Below the pieces are notes generated by a model. The model searched no databases, was not told the DNA's origin, and was given only the letters and a program-made list of their open reading frames with translations. The position numbers and the translations under genes were made by a program. 64,000 nt of DNA from Fredericiella sp963839515. GTDB lineage: Bacteria > Chloroflexota > Anaerolineae > Caldilineales > Caldilineaceae. Shown piece by piece: positions 1-9,307 of the stretch. The stretch covers positions 124,001 through 188,000 of the forward strand of contig CAWIVN010000012.1 of the NCBI GenBank assembly GCA_963839515.1. Direction: 5' to 3'. Within the stretch, counting starts at the first letter, position 1; each line of letters opens with the position of its first letter.

Positions 1-328
1 CAACTATGTTACAGGGTGGGAGGAATGAATATCCGCACGCGGACTTGGGCAGTTCACCGGTACTTCTGAAGCAAACGCACACATCGTAGAACTGCTGTTC
101 TGCTCTGCCCTATCCTTTAAGTAATCCAATTCGGTGCTCAGGTTGCTCCCCGTGTTGTCCGGTCCTCCACTCAGGTAAACGGGAGCTTACCAGCCCCATC
201 TCACCTTTGTTCGCCCATCGTTTTAATATCGGGGTCAACTTCACCCTTATCCCTCGTTGCAGTACGCTGAGTGCTCATGTGCGCCACCTCCAACTCTAGC
301 GTACGCGTTGTATCGTAGTGCCTGAGAA
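1..328. other. Upstream stretch without a confident gene
   Basis: No recognisable gene is seen. On the minus strand a 25-codon ORF (278 down to 201) starts with ATG behind a GGAGGT-type ribosome site, but it has no recognisable similarity and could be chance or the stub of a decayed gene. Confidence 0.3.
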
Positions 329-1123
329 TTGTCTATGCATCAAACACTCTCTGTATCAATTGATCCTCCACGTACAAACATCCTAGGTGTAGCCATCAGT
401 GCCATCAATTTAGAACAGGCTCTCGGCTTTGTTGTACGGTGTATCGAAACTCTGACACCTAGCTACATCTGCGTCACACCAGCGCACGGCGTGATGGATT
501 GCCAGGCCGATCCAGCCCTGCGCCACATTTTTAATGGCAGCGGCCTCACCACACCAGACGGTATGGCCATCGTCTGGCTGCTCAAGCTGCACGGGCATGC
601 ACATGCTAGCCGCGTCTATGGACCCGATCTCATGTCCGCAGTCTGTGCAATGTCAGTCAAGCATGGATATCGCCACTACTTCTACGGCGGCGCGCCTGGA
701 GTGGCCGAGATACTGGCGGCGCGCCTGCAGGAGCGCAATCCGGGGCTACTCGTTGCCGGCGTCTATTCGCCCCCCTTCCGTGCGCTCACCCCAGAAGAAG
801 ATTGCCAGGTCGTAGCTAGGATCAACGCTTCGCAGCCGGATATCATCTGGGTCGGCATCAGCACCCCAAAACAGGAGCGCTGGATGAGCGAGCACACGGG
901 TCGGCTCACAGCCCCAGTGATGGTCGGGGTGGGCGCGGCCTTTGACTTCCTTTCTGGACGCAAGAAGCAGGCACCGCACTGGATGCAGCGGGCCGGGCTC
1001 GAGTGGCTTTTTCGACTGGGCAGCGAGCCACGGCGTCTGTGGCGGCGTTATCTTAAGTACCCGCAGTTCGCTCTGCTGGTCATGGCCCAACTCCTCGGGC
1101 TCAAATCCTATCGACTTGAGTAA
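329..1123 (+). CDS. WecB/TagA/CpsF-family glycosyltransferase
   Basis: Predicted GT26-family transferase. Characterised members add an N-acetylmannosamine-type sugar from a UDP donor to a lipid-linked acceptor on the inner face of the membrane. The 264 residues match the family in length and motifs: TPDGMAIVW at about residues 75-83 (with the family's conserved Asp), YGGAPG near 119-124, and a C-terminal GVGAAFDFLSGRKKQAP block followed by WLFRL. The open frame begins with TTG at 329. An ATG two codons later (335) is equally possible, and no good ribosome site decides between them. The sugar transferase gene follows 77 bp downstream on the same strand, so the two probably belong to one exopolysaccharide operon. 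Family assignment is firm; the sugar and acceptor are unknown. Confidence 0.9.
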   Translation: MSMHQTLSVSIDPPRTNILGVAISAINLEQALGFVVRCIETLTPSYICVTPAHGVMDCQADPALRHIFNGSGLTTPDGMAIVWLLKLHGHAHASRVYGPDLMSAVCAMSVKHGYRHYFYGGAPGVAEILAARLQERNPGLLVAGVYSPPFRALTPEEDCQVVARINASQPDIIWVGISTPKQERWMSEHTGRLTAPVMVGVGAAFDFLSGRKKQAPHWMQRAGLEWLFRLGSEPRRLWRRYLKYPQFALLVMAQLLGLKSYRLE

Positions 1124-1200
1124 ATCGTCCCCCAACAATGCTGAAGCAATGCTATCGCTCGGGTAATCTGCATACCCCCTTACAAAGGATTGACAACACC

Positions 1201-2624
1201 ATGTTTCGAAGATTCAGCCCACGGTTTTCGCTATTTCTGTTCAGCTCCGACATGTTGCTGACCATGCTGGCACTCGTCATTGCGTACTGCATGCGCGTGA
1301 TGCTGCCTTTTCACCACGAAATCTTCGATCCTGGCATGTTGCGCTGGTCAGAGACACTTCCGTTGATCCCATTGATTGTGGTTATCTGGGGCACTACCTT
1401 TATTCTGGCCTCGGTGTACGACAGCCATCACAACTTCAGGCTGGTCGACGAGTTGCAGACGATCATCGTTGCCGTGTTACTGGCCAGTTTTTTCCTTGCA
1501 GGTGTGCTCTATCTCACGGTACGTGGAATGTCGAGATATCTGTTCATCTACTTCTGCTTGGTCGATCTCTTTGTGCTGATTGCCATACGTCTCTTGGTAT
1601 GGACTGGATTCCACTTTACCGGCAGAACGCAACCACGCGGGGACGGCAAGTCCTGATCATCGGGGCAGGCCAGGTGGGGCGTCGCGTCGAGCGGTTGCTC
1701 GGGTGTTACCGGCGCTCTGGTATTTGCGTGCTAGGATTTCTGGACGATGATCCAGCAAAACAAGGGCCGCACGACGAGGGCGCGCCAGTCATTGGCACTG
1801 TGGAGGATGTATGGGCTGTGGTCAATCAACAAAAAGTCGACGAGATTATTGTGGCTCTTCCGTTGCGCGCTCATCAACGCCTGATCGATCTGGTCTCAGC
1901 ATTGACGAAACTGTCCGTCAGAATCTCTGTTGTGCCCGATCTCTTTGATCTCGCCTTTTACATTAGGATCGACGAATTCAACGGAATTCCCATGATCGGG
2001 CTGCGCGAGCCGGCCATCGATGGGTTCCAACGTCTGGCCAAACGGGCGTTCGACATGGTATTTGCTACCATTGCCCTCATCCTAGTCGCCCCCATTATGG
2101 TAGTGATTGCCATAGCAGTGAAGATAGACAGCCCCGGTCCCATCATCTTCAAACAGGAGCGCGTAGGCGAAAACGAGCGAATATTCCGCATGTACAAGTT
2201 TCGTTCGATGTACCACAATGCAGAACTGCACCAAGCCAAGGTAGACACCTTTACCGCCGATGGCAAGGTGATCCACAAGCATGCCCATGACCCGCGTGTG
2301 ACCAAGGTCGGTTGCTTCATTCGCACCACCAGTCTGGATGAATTGCCTCAGCTCATCAATATCCTGAAGGGAGAGATGAGCCTTGTCGGCCCTCGTCCCG
2401 AGATGCCATTCCTTGTCAAGGAATACGAGCTATGGCAGCACAAACGTTTCGCCGTGCCGCAGGGTCTCACCGGGTGGTGGCAAATCAATGGGCGCAGTGA
2501 CAAGCCCATGCAATATTACACGACAGAAGACCTGTATTATATCCAGAACTATTCACTCTGGTTTGACATTCGGATTATGTGGCGGACGGTCGGTACGCTA
2601 GTAAAGCGGAAAGGCGCCTATTGA
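1201..2624 (+). CDS. Exopolysaccharide polyprenyl glycosylphosphotransferase (frameshifted)
   Basis: Membrane enzyme that starts repeat-unit synthesis by moving a sugar-1-phosphate onto undecaprenyl phosphate (WbaP/EpsE-like). The first frame (1201-1656; AAAGGA ribosome site at 1184-1189) holds about four membrane helices. A second frame (open from 1599 to 2624) holds the nucleotide-binding part, VLIIGAGQVGRRVERLL, a fifth helix, and the sugar transferase domain with FKQERVGENERIFRMYKF, TSLDELPQLINIL, MSLVGPRPEMP and GLTGWWQINGR. Together they give the usual length of about 474 residues. One extra base around the GGGG at 1639-1642 would join the frames. Either the sequence has a one-base deletion or the gene is broken. 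The 3' end overlaps the convergent polymerase gene by 7 bp. Confidence 0.85.
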
Positions 2625-3970
2625 TCGGGCCGCGTCTCTTCGTGCGCCGCTTGCTCTGGCTGTGCATGGCCAACCATAAGACCGGCGGTGCCAAGGATAA
2701 GGGCCAGCAAATACCAGAATAGAACATTGGGCTTGGAACCCATAGCAACGGTGTCGGTCAGGCTATAAACAGTCTGCGCAGTCAGGCTGGCGGCGAATCC
2801 AAGAGCCCACAGACGCCACGGCATAATGGGAACAGCCTGGTCGCCAATACCTGCCGGGCAGCGCCGCAGCACCGCTACTTGCCAGATGGCGGCCAGGTAG
2901 ATCGCCAGCAGCGCTACCAGGCCGGGCACGCCAAAATCTAGCGCTTGTTGCAGGAAGAAATTGTGTGCGTGTGCCAGGTCATAGCGTGGGCCTGGCATGA
3001 ATGGCGGATAGACGTCGACCGCTGCACGGAAAGTGCCCAGCCCCATGCCTGTGAAGTGAAAGTCCTGGATCGCGTTGAGCGCGTGTTGCCAGACGTCTCC
3101 ACGCCAGAGCAAAGAGCCTGTTAGCGTACTCAGGTCATTCGACAACACTGTGCCTGCCAATGTAAGAACAAAATTGGACTGCAACCAAAAAAGCAGGACA
3201 ACGGCAAATCCAAGGCCGGACAGCAGCCAGCGGCCCCATCGGCTGGGGAGCAAGACACAGACTGTAATTCCGGCGACAAAGCCGATCATGCCGCTGCGTG
3301 ATTGTGTTGCTACGAGCAGAACCACAAGCGCCAGTGTGGCGAATCCTGCCAGCCACCACAATGGGTTCTGTTTGTGCCGAGTGAAGGTTGCGACAAGCAG
3401 GACGATTGCCAGGGGCAAGAAAAAGAGCAACGTTCCTGCCACTTGGTTGGCGCTGAAGCCACCCTCGGCGCCACGAAAGAGACCTGCCAGTGGCGACGGT
3501 AGGTGCTGAAGTACGGAAGCAAGGCCAGGCACTTTATCGGGCCACTGCATTCCTAGAGTCGCAGTCAGCGCAAGTGCACCGCCCACGCCAAGGAATCCGA
3601 GCATTAATGCGCGCCATTGAACCATCCGGCGGCTGCCGTAGGTCACTACAAACCAGAAGAGGGCAAAGTCCCAGATCAGGACGTATGCACGTGGTATCGA
3701 GTACTTTTCACGAAGCTCGGGCGGTGCCGCCCATATGGCAATTGGCAGCATTATTATGAACAGGAAAAAAATAGGCCAGTCTATCGGCGTGCGCATCAAC
3801 CAAATGCCCAACCGCCATCGGCGCCAGACCCAACTCACTATGAGCAGAAGAAAAGCCAGCCAAAGTCCCCAGGCAGGAAACCGATGAGGAAAGTAAAGCA
3901 CAGGGAAAGCGAGGAGAAGACATACAGATTCGCCAATCATGGCGAAATCAAGCTGTGTAGCCTCACGCAT
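2618..3970 (-). CDS. O-antigen ligase/polymerase-like membrane protein (Wzy_C type)
   Basis: A 450-residue protein with about ten to twelve hydrophobic helices, of the O-antigen ligase/Wzy polymerase superfamily. The large loop typical of the family carries GMGLGTF and then AHNFFLQQALDFGVPG, the region that usually holds the conserved His. In an exopolysaccharide locus the likely job is polymerising or transferring undecaprenyl-linked repeat units outside the membrane. It is transcribed towards the sugar transferase gene and overlaps its end by 7 bp. The start at 3970 has no clear ribosome site, and the internal Met at residue 11 is an alternative. Confidence 0.8.
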   Translation of the reverse strand: MREATQLDFAMIGESVCLLLAFPVLYFPHRFPAWGLWLAFLLLIVSWVWRRWRLGIWLMRTPIDWPIFFLFIIMLPIAIWAAPPELREKYSIPRAYVLIWDFALFWFVVTYGSRRMVQWRALMLGFLGVGGALALTATLGMQWPDKVPGLASVLQHLPSPLAGLFRGAEGGFSANQVAGTLLFFLPLAIVLLVATFTRHKQNPLWWLAGFATLALVVLLVATQSRSGMIGFVAGITVCVLLPSRWGRWLLSGLGFAVVLLFWLQSNFVLTLAGTVLSNDLSTLTGSLLWRGDVWQHALNAIQDFHFTGMGLGTFRAAVDVYPPFMPGPRYDLAHAHNFFLQQALDFGVPGLVALLAIYLAAIWQVAVLRRCPAGIGDQAVPIMPWRLWALGFAASLTAQTVYSLTDTVAMGSKPNVLFWYLLALILGTAGLMVGHAQPEQAAHEETRPDQ

Positions 3971-4099
3971 GAATACATTTTATCACATACAGAGTGACTG
4001 GCTACGCTCAGAACTCTATGTTCCGAGCGCAGGTTTGCAGCCCCGAATCATCCATATAGTTCTGGGAAAGTCAAACATTCGCTGCGTGCTCTTTGTCAC

Positions 4100-4222
4100 G
4101 CGCGGCGCGTCAAAATCGTTTTTAGCGGCGTGCCGCCGGGTGAAAAGCTTTACGAAGAGTTGTTCGTGACCGTACCGAGTGCATCAACGGTTACCCGCAC
4201 GGCTGGGGCCGGCGACGACTAA
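4100..4222 (+). pseudogene. C-terminal remnant of a CapD/FlaA1-type nucleotide-sugar dehydratase
   Basis: In the frame ending with TAA at 4220-4222 the translation reads VKIVFSGVPPGEKLYEELF and then a short variable tail. GLRPGEKLYEEL is the hallmark near the C-terminus of CapD/FlaA1/WbpM-type UDP-sugar 4,6-dehydratases and epimerases. No N-terminal Rossmann domain or other part of the enzyme is found upstream, where the opposite-strand polymerase gene lies. I read this as the last ~40 codons of a deleted gene of the exopolysaccharide locus. Confidence 0.6.
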
Positions 4223-4249
4223 AGATTGCCAGTGTTTGAAGGAATTCGT

Positions 4250-5401
4250 ATGAAATTCATGATTTTGTCTCGTCTCACCGGCGCGGCGCTCGCCGCCTGC
4301 CTGCTGGCCGGCTGCACCTTTGGCCAATCGCCCGAGCCGACGCCTATCCCGCTGCTGGTCGCTGCGCCCGGCGCGGCCCTCAACGCGCCGCACCAAGTGT
4401 ATTCGGTGCAGCGCGGGGCCGTGGTCGACGAGATGACCTTCCCGGCCAAGGCGGCACTGGCTAAGATGGAGGATCTCTTCTTTGGCGCCCCTGGCCGCGT
4501 GCAGGAGGTCTATGTGCAGAGCGGCGAGGCGGTCAAGCTTGACCAGGTGATCGCCGTACTCGACACACGCCTGCTCGAGCTCGACCGCCAGGCCGCGGCC
4601 GAAACCCTCGCCCTGGCGCGGCAGCGGCTGGCGCTGGCCGAGGCCAAGCTGCGCTTCGATACGCTGCAGCGCCAGATCGACCTGCAGGCGGAACAGATCA
4701 GGCTGCAGCAGATCGAGGCCAATCCCACGGCGGGCAAGCTGGATCGCACGCTCCAGCAGCTCGCTGTACGCCAGGCGGAACTCGCCGTGCAGGAGCTGGA
4801 AGCGGGGGTCGAACCGGGGCTGCAGTCGGAGGTCACGCGCGCCGGGATCGCCCTGCGCAAGGTGGAAACCGCCCTGGCCGACGCCGAGATCAGCGCCCTC
4901 TTTGCGGGGCAGGTGCTGCTCTATGACGCGCTGGAAAAGGGCAAGGTCGTCCAGGCGTACGCCCCGGTAGCCGCGCTCGTGGATCCCAAGGCGCTGGTGC
5001 TGGAGGCCAACCTCGTGCCTGCGGACTTGGAGGCGCTGCACGAGGGGATGGCGGTGGAGATCGACCTCGGCGGCCCGCTGTCCAAGCGCGTGCCGGGCAT
5101 CGTGCGTACGCTGCCGCAGCCGTTTGGCAGCGGGGCGGGACCAACGACGCTGATCGTGCCCAGCAACGCAGCGGCGTTTGGCCAGCTACGGCCGGGTGCC
5201 ACGGTACAGATCGGCGCCCGGCGCACGCAGGTGGGCGACGTCCTGTGGCTGCCGCCCGACGCGGTGCAAGGCTACAAGGACAATTACTATGTGCGCCGGC
5301 AGGACGGCAGCGAGCAGCAGATCCAGGTGGGTATCTTTGGCGGCGACCGGGTGGAAATTGCCGGCGGCCTGTTGTTTGGCGAAGAAGTGGTCGGCCAATA
5401 G
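4250..5401 (+). CDS. Adaptor-like lipoprotein (HlyD/RND membrane-fusion fold)
   Basis: Predicted periplasmic-adaptor-type lipoprotein of 383 residues. The signal peptide ends in LLAGC (lipidated Cys about residue 22). It is followed by a biotin/lipoyl-like half motif (GRVQEVYVQSGEAVKLDQ), a Gln/Leu/Ala-rich coiled coil of roughly 100 residues, the second lipoyl half (ALFAGQVLLYDALEKGK) and a beta-barrel segment (LEANLVPADLEALHEGM). I chose ATG 4250 because GAAGGA lies 7 bp upstream; the frame itself opens at a TTG at 4226. No RND or ABC transporter lies beside it, and its neighbours are exopolysaccharide genes, so a role in exporting or anchoring polysaccharide is only a guess. Confidence 0.75.
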   Translation: MKFMILSRLTGAALAACLLAGCTFGQSPEPTPIPLLVAAPGAALNAPHQVYSVQRGAVVDEMTFPAKAALAKMEDLFFGAPGRVQEVYVQSGEAVKLDQVIAVLDTRLLELDRQAAAETLALARQRLALAEAKLRFDTLQRQIDLQAEQIRLQQIEANPTAGKLDRTLQQLAVRQAELAVQELEAGVEPGLQSEVTRAGIALRKVETALADAEISALFAGQVLLYDALEKGKVVQAYAPVAALVDPKALVLEANLVPADLEALHEGMAVEIDLGGPLSKRVPGIVRTLPQPFGSGAGPTTLIVPSNAAAFGQLRPGATVQIGARRTQVGDVLWLPPDAVQGYKDNYYVRRQDGSEQQIQVGIFGGDRVEIAGGLLFGEEVVGQ

Positions 5402-5457
5402 GCTACGGCCAATAGGCTACGGCCAGTAGGCTACGGCCAGTAGTTAATGGCCAATAG
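5394..5457 (+). repeat. 14-bp tandem repeat, about 4.6 copies
   Basis: The unit GCCAATAGGCTACG repeats directly with one or a few changes per copy, starting in the last codons of the adaptor gene and running to 5457. Each full copy contains TAG. It fills most of the gap to the next gene. Confidence 0.85.
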
Positions 5458-5494
5458 TTCAACAAGATCTCAGTCTTTGTAAGGAGAAAACGTC

Positions 5495-6508
5495 ATGGAC
5501 GCAAAATACACTTCTGATGTAAGGGCGCATGCCGTGCGCACGCTGGCCTGGTGGCTGGCGGGCAGCATCCTGCTGCTGGCGGCACTGTGGGCGGGACCCA
5601 GCGCGTGGGCGGCGGGGCTGGGCAGCTGCGGCCAGGCAACTGTGCCCGGCCCCTGCGCAGTCGACGACGGCGTTGGCACTGCCTTCGAAACGGGCATACT
5701 CATCTCGGTACTTGCCAACGACGAGGATCGTTCGAATACGGGGCTGCACGTGAGCGCGGTTACTACGCCGGCCAACGGGACGGCGGTGCGCAATGGCGAC
5801 AACACCATCACCTACACCCCGCAAGCCGGCTTTAGCGGCGCCGACGAGTTTAGCTACACCGTGCGGGATGGGCTGGCGATCGAGGCGCAGGCAGCCGTCA
5901 TGGTCTTTGTGGCGGCGCAAGAAGAGCAGCAGCCGGTCGTGCGCCTCATCAATCCGCTGACGAACACGGCAATCGCCTTTGCCGACAGCGTGCGCCTGGC
6001 GGACGGCGCGCAGGTGGCCGTGACTACGACGGTCTACGTGCCGTCCGGCGCGTTCACGCTCACACTGCGGCCGACCGACACGCTGGCCATTGTCTTTCAG
6101 CCGGTGATTACGCCGACGGGCAATGTAAATGTGCCGCCCGCTGCGCTGATGGCGGGGCAGTTCGAAGAACCGGGCGAGGCCGGCGCCGCCAGCCTCGGTT
6201 ACCGCTGGACGCAGCTCACCTTCTCGCTGGAGATACTGCTCAATCACAGGGCGCTGGGCCATATTGCCTTGCGCGAGCCGTTGACCCTGGAGGTCAACTA
6301 CGACCAGCGGCTGATGGCCGGGCGCGACCCGTACTCGCTGGCCCCCTACTACTGGACCGGCAGCACCTGGTCGCAGCAGGGCATCAACGTGGTGAAGCGC
6401 AATGCGCCAGGCGGCAAAATCAGCTTTACCGTCGACCACATCGTCGGCGAGATGAGCCTTTTTGCCCGTTCAAACCTGCTGTTCATGCCGGCACTGCGGG
6501 CCAGGTAA
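5495..6508 (+). CDS. Secreted protein with cadherin/VCBS-like Ig domain
   Basis: A 337-residue exported protein. AAGGAG at 5481-5486 sets the start. An N-terminal hydrophobic segment (about residues 13-36) acts as signal peptide or anchor. Residues of about 47-140 match the tandem cadherin-like/Big fold: VLANDEDRSNTG, PANGTAVRNGDNTITYTP, FSGADEFSYTVRDG. The rest is beta-rich without a family I recognise and ends near a hydrophobic patch. It lies between the adaptor-like lipoprotein and the tyrosine kinase on the same strand, so it may help hold or organise surface polysaccharide; this role is inferred from position only. Confidence 0.7.
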   Translation: MDAKYTSDVRAHAVRTLAWWLAGSILLLAALWAGPSAWAAGLGSCGQATVPGPCAVDDGVGTAFETGILISVLANDEDRSNTGLHVSAVTTPANGTAVRNGDNTITYTPQAGFSGADEFSYTVRDGLAIEAQAAVMVFVAAQEEQQPVVRLINPLTNTAIAFADSVRLADGAQVAVTTTVYVPSGAFTLTLRPTDTLAIVFQPVITPTGNVNVPPAALMAGQFEEPGEAGAASLGYRWTQLTFSLEILLNHRALGHIALREPLTLEVNYDQRLMAGRDPYSLAPYYWTGSTWSQQGINVVKRNAPGGKISFTVDHIVGEMSLFARSNLLFMPALRAR

Positions 6509-6639
6509 TCGCATAGGTTTGGCCCGGGTCGTGGCCGCCGGCCGCGGCCCGGGCAGAAGATTCTACAAATGGCTGATTTTTCGCGCCTGATGGTGCTACA
6601 TTGGGCTCATACATTCATACGACTTAGGAGCACCCGCCC

Positions 6640-8433
6640 ATGTCACAGTTACCGGCGCCGGCATTGCCCACTTTTGCGCCCCCCGATCTAAAAATCTACG
6701 CACGATTGGCCTGGCGCTGGTTGTGGCTCGTCATTCTCTGTGCGCTGCTGGGAGGCGCGGCGGCCTACGCGGTCAGCCTCAACATGACGCCAACCTACCA
6801 GGCGTCCAGCAAGGTCATGATCAACGAGGCACGCACCCCGTCCGCTGCCAATTATAACGACATCCTGGCATCTGAGCGCGTGGCGCGCACCTATGCCGAC
6901 CTGATGACACGCCCATCGGTCCTGGAGGAGGCGTTTGTGCGCCTGGGCCTGGACCCCGCGCTGGGCGCCGGGCAGATCTCGGCCGTCACGGTCAGCCCCG
7001 TGCGCGACACGCAGCTGGTGGCCCTGACCATCGAGGGGCCCAACCCGCAGCTGGCGGCGGCTGTGGCCAACACGCTGCCCGCCGTCTTTGTGGACGAGCT
7101 GCGCAAGATCCAGGTCAGCCGCTTTTCCGAGTCCAAGGTCAGCCTGACGCAGCAGCTGGACGAGTTGAGCCGGCAGGTGGAGACCACCAAGCTGCAGCTG
7201 GCCGAACTCGAGCAGCAGCGCACGGCGCAAGAGGAGATGGAGTTTACGCAGCTAAGCGGCGCGCTGACCCAGTATCAGACCTCGTACGCCAACCTGCTGC
7301 AGAGCTATGAGAATCTGCGGCTGACCGAGGCGCAGTCGACGGACACCATCGTGTTGATCGAGCCAGCCGGCGTGCCCGCGGGCCCCGTGCGGCCGCGCGT
7401 GCTGGTCAACACGCTGCTGGCGGCCGTGGTCGGCGCGCTGGCAGCGCTCGGCCTTGTCTTTCTGCTCGAATACCTGGACGACCGCGTGCAGACGCCCGAG
7501 GACTTGCAGCGCATTGCCAACCTGCCGGTGCTGGGGGCGATCGGGTTGACGCCCAGTGGCAAGAACGCCAAGGACTACAAAGGTCATTGGCGCAGGCGTG
7601 TGCCGCCCGTTTTGGTGCCCCGCTTCACTGCCGGCGAGGGCGAGGCGGCGGGTGACGAGGCGGCGGTGCTGATCAGCCTGGCCGAGCCGCGCCACCCCAT
7701 CGTCGAGGCCTACCGGCGGCTGCGCACCAACCTGCAGTATTACAACCTGGACACGGGGCTGAAGTCGGTGATGTTGACCAGCGCCGAGAAGGGCGAGGGC
7801 AAGAGCCTGACCGCGGCCAACCTGGCCGTGGTGATGGCGCAGGCCGGGGCGCGCGTGATCCTGATCGATGCCGACCTGCGCAAGCCGAACCAGCACCGCC
7901 TCTTCAAGCTCGCGCGCCAGCCGGGACTGACCGAGGCGCTGCGCAGCGGCAGCTCGGGGGCCGACCTGCTGCAGCCGGTGGCGGGCGCGGCCAACCTGCG
8001 CGTGCTGACCAGCGGCGAGACCGTGCCCAACCCGGCCGAGGTGCTGGGGTCGCAGCGTATGCACCAGCTGGTCGAACAGCTGCGCGGCGAAGCGGACATC
8101 CTGATCTTTGACACGCCGCCGCTGCTGGCCGTCACCGATGCCCAGGTCGTCGGCCACCTGGTGGACGGCGCGCTGATGGTGATCGACAGCCAGAGCACCG
8201 CGGCGGGGGCCATCCATCGCGGGCTGCAGGCGCTGGCCCAGGTCAACGTGCCCGTGATGGGGGCCGTGCTCAACCGCCTGTCCGCCTCGGGCCGTTCATA
8301 CTACTACTATTACTATTACTATTACTATTACTATTCGCATGAGTACTATGAGGAAGGCCCGCAGCAAGGAACGAGGCGCAGCAGCAAGCAGCGGGCCGCC
8401 CAGATCAGGGAACCCCTGCCGGCGCACGACTAG
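6640..8433 (+). CDS. Wzz-domain bacterial tyrosine kinase (CpsD/CapB-type)
   Basis: Polysaccharide co-polymerase fused to a BY-kinase, which controls chain length and export of exopolysaccharide by cycles of tyrosine autophosphorylation. TTAGGAG 9 bp upstream fixes the ATG. Membrane helices lie at about residues 25-47 and 250-275, with a coiled-coil loop outside between them. The cytoplasmic kinase has Walker A SAEKGEGKS (about 380-390), Walker A' VILIDADLRKP (about 405-415) and Walker B ILIFDTPPLL (about 487-496). The C-terminus carries 12 consecutive Tyr (residues 554-565, encoded by alternating TAC/TAT) and another YY soon after, an unusually dense autophosphorylation tail. It closes the exopolysaccharide locus. 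Family assignment is very firm. Confidence 0.95.
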   Translation: MSQLPAPALPTFAPPDLKIYARLAWRWLWLVILCALLGGAAAYAVSLNMTPTYQASSKVMINEARTPSAANYNDILASERVARTYADLMTRPSVLEEAFVRLGLDPALGAGQISAVTVSPVRDTQLVALTIEGPNPQLAAAVANTLPAVFVDELRKIQVSRFSESKVSLTQQLDELSRQVETTKLQLAELEQQRTAQEEMEFTQLSGALTQYQTSYANLLQSYENLRLTEAQSTDTIVLIEPAGVPAGPVRPRVLVNTLLAAVVGALAALGLVFLLEYLDDRVQTPEDLQRIANLPVLGAIGLTPSGKNAKDYKGHWRRRVPPVLVPRFTAGEGEAAGDEAAVLISLAEPRHPIVEAYRRLRTNLQYYNLDTGLKSVMLTSAEKGEGKSLTAANLAVVMAQAGARVILIDADLRKPNQHRLFKLARQPGLTEALRSGSSGADLLQPVAGAANLRVLTSGETVPNPAEVLGSQRMHQLVEQLRGEADILIFDTPPLLAVTDAQVVGHLVDGALMVIDSQSTAAGAIHRGLQALAQVNVPVMGAVLNRLSASGRSYYYYYYYYYYYYSHEYYEEGPQQGTRRSSKQRAAQIREPLPAHD

Positions 8434-8444
8434 TCCCGGTTTTG

Positions 8445-8505
8445 CGGCAACTCCTCTCTCGCGTGACAATAGGGCAACCTATTCACGCCCAGAGAGGAGT
8501 TGCCG
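8445..8505 (+). terminator. Long stem-loop with GCAA loop before the nitroreductase gene
   Basis: A perfect 15-bp inverted repeat (8445-8459 with 8491-8505) encloses two further complementary pairs (8461-8466/8483-8488 and 8468-8473/8478-8483, which share base 8483) and a GCAA tetraloop at 8474-8477. TTTT follows at 8506-8509. It could terminate the kinase transcript. The right arm contains the GAGAGGAG ribosome site of the next gene, so it could also hide that site. Confidence 0.6.
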
Positions 8506-8509
8506 TTTT

Positions 8510-9307
8510 ATGGTCAGCCCAGCAGCAGATGCCAGCCCCCTCCCCAACGCTGTCCCCAGCGCGTTTCCCGCGAGCCTGCACGCCTTTGGCGAGCACCGCT
8601 CGATCCGCTACTTCCTCCCCCAACCCCTCGCCCCCGGCGACCTCGACCTGATCGTCGAGGCCGGCCGGCGCACGCCGACGGATGCCCAAGGCCACATGTA
8701 TACGTTTGTGCGCATCACGGACGCCACGCTGCGCGACAAGCTGGCCACCCTGTGCGCCAACCAACAACATATTCGCGAGGCGGCGGAGTTCTTTGTCGTC
8801 TGCCTGGACGTGCACCGGCTGCGGCTGCTCGTCGAACTGCGCGGCGGCGTGTGGGGGATGGAGGCGCGCATCGTCCTGCTCTACGGCACGAGCGACGCCA
8901 CGATGGTGGCGCAAAATATGGTGGTGGCGGCGGAGACGCTGGGCTATGGCACTTGCTATATCGGCGCGGTGCAGAACAACACCGGTCGCATCGCCGAGGA
9001 GCTGCACCTGCCCCCAGGCGTGCTGCCGCTGTACGGTCTCTGCATCGGCGTGGCGGACCCCCAACAGCTGCCGCCGCTGCGCCCGCGCCTCCCCCGGCCG
9101 CTTTGCTTCTTTGACAACCGCTACCCCGCCGGCTTTTCCGAGGAGGAGCTGGAGAGCGCCTATGCGGCGATGAGCCCCAAGCGCGACTGGTATGCCAGCG
9201 TCGAAGCCTATTTTGCCGCCGGCGGTACGATGCAGAAACGCGAGCCGGTGATGGCACGCGCCTGGCGCCAGCAGCAGCTGGAGCCCCAGCCGGTGGAGTC
9301 ACGCTGA
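8510..9307 (+). CDS. Nitroreductase-family FMN oxidoreductase
   Basis: Predicted FMN-dependent NAD(P)H oxidoreductase of the NfsA/nitroreductase fold, 265 residues. Typical blocks are RSIRYFLPQPLAPGDLDLIVEAG, RTPTDAQGHMYTFVRI, AAEFFVVCLDVHR, MVAQNMVVAAETLGYGTCYIG and LPPGVLPLYGLCIGVAD, then a C-terminal RDWYASVEAYF segment. The ATG at 8510 follows GAGAGGAG with normal spacing. The frame is open further upstream inside the kinase gene, but that part is not nitroreductase-like. Its stop overlaps the next start as TGATG at 9305-9309, so it is translationally coupled to the RqcH gene. The substrate is not predictable. Confidence 0.88.
   Translation: MVSPAADASPLPNAVPSAFPASLHAFGEHRSIRYFLPQPLAPGDLDLIVEAGRRTPTDAQGHMYTFVRITDATLRDKLATLCANQQHIREAAEFFVVCLDVHRLRLLVELRGGVWGMEARIVLLYGTSDATMVAQNMVVAAETLGYGTCYIGAVQNNTGRIAEELHLPPGVLPLYGLCIGVADPQQLPPLRPRLPRPLCFFDNRYPAGFSEEELESAYAAMSPKRDWYASVEAYFAAGGTMQKREPVMARAWRQQQLEPQPVESR

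Noticed and set aside
1599..1656. Programmed -1 frameshifting to explain the split sugar transferase
   Set aside because: No slippery heptamer of the X-XXY-YYZ type and no clear downstream structure; two other unrelated genes show the same kind of one-base loss, so sequence error or decay is simpler.
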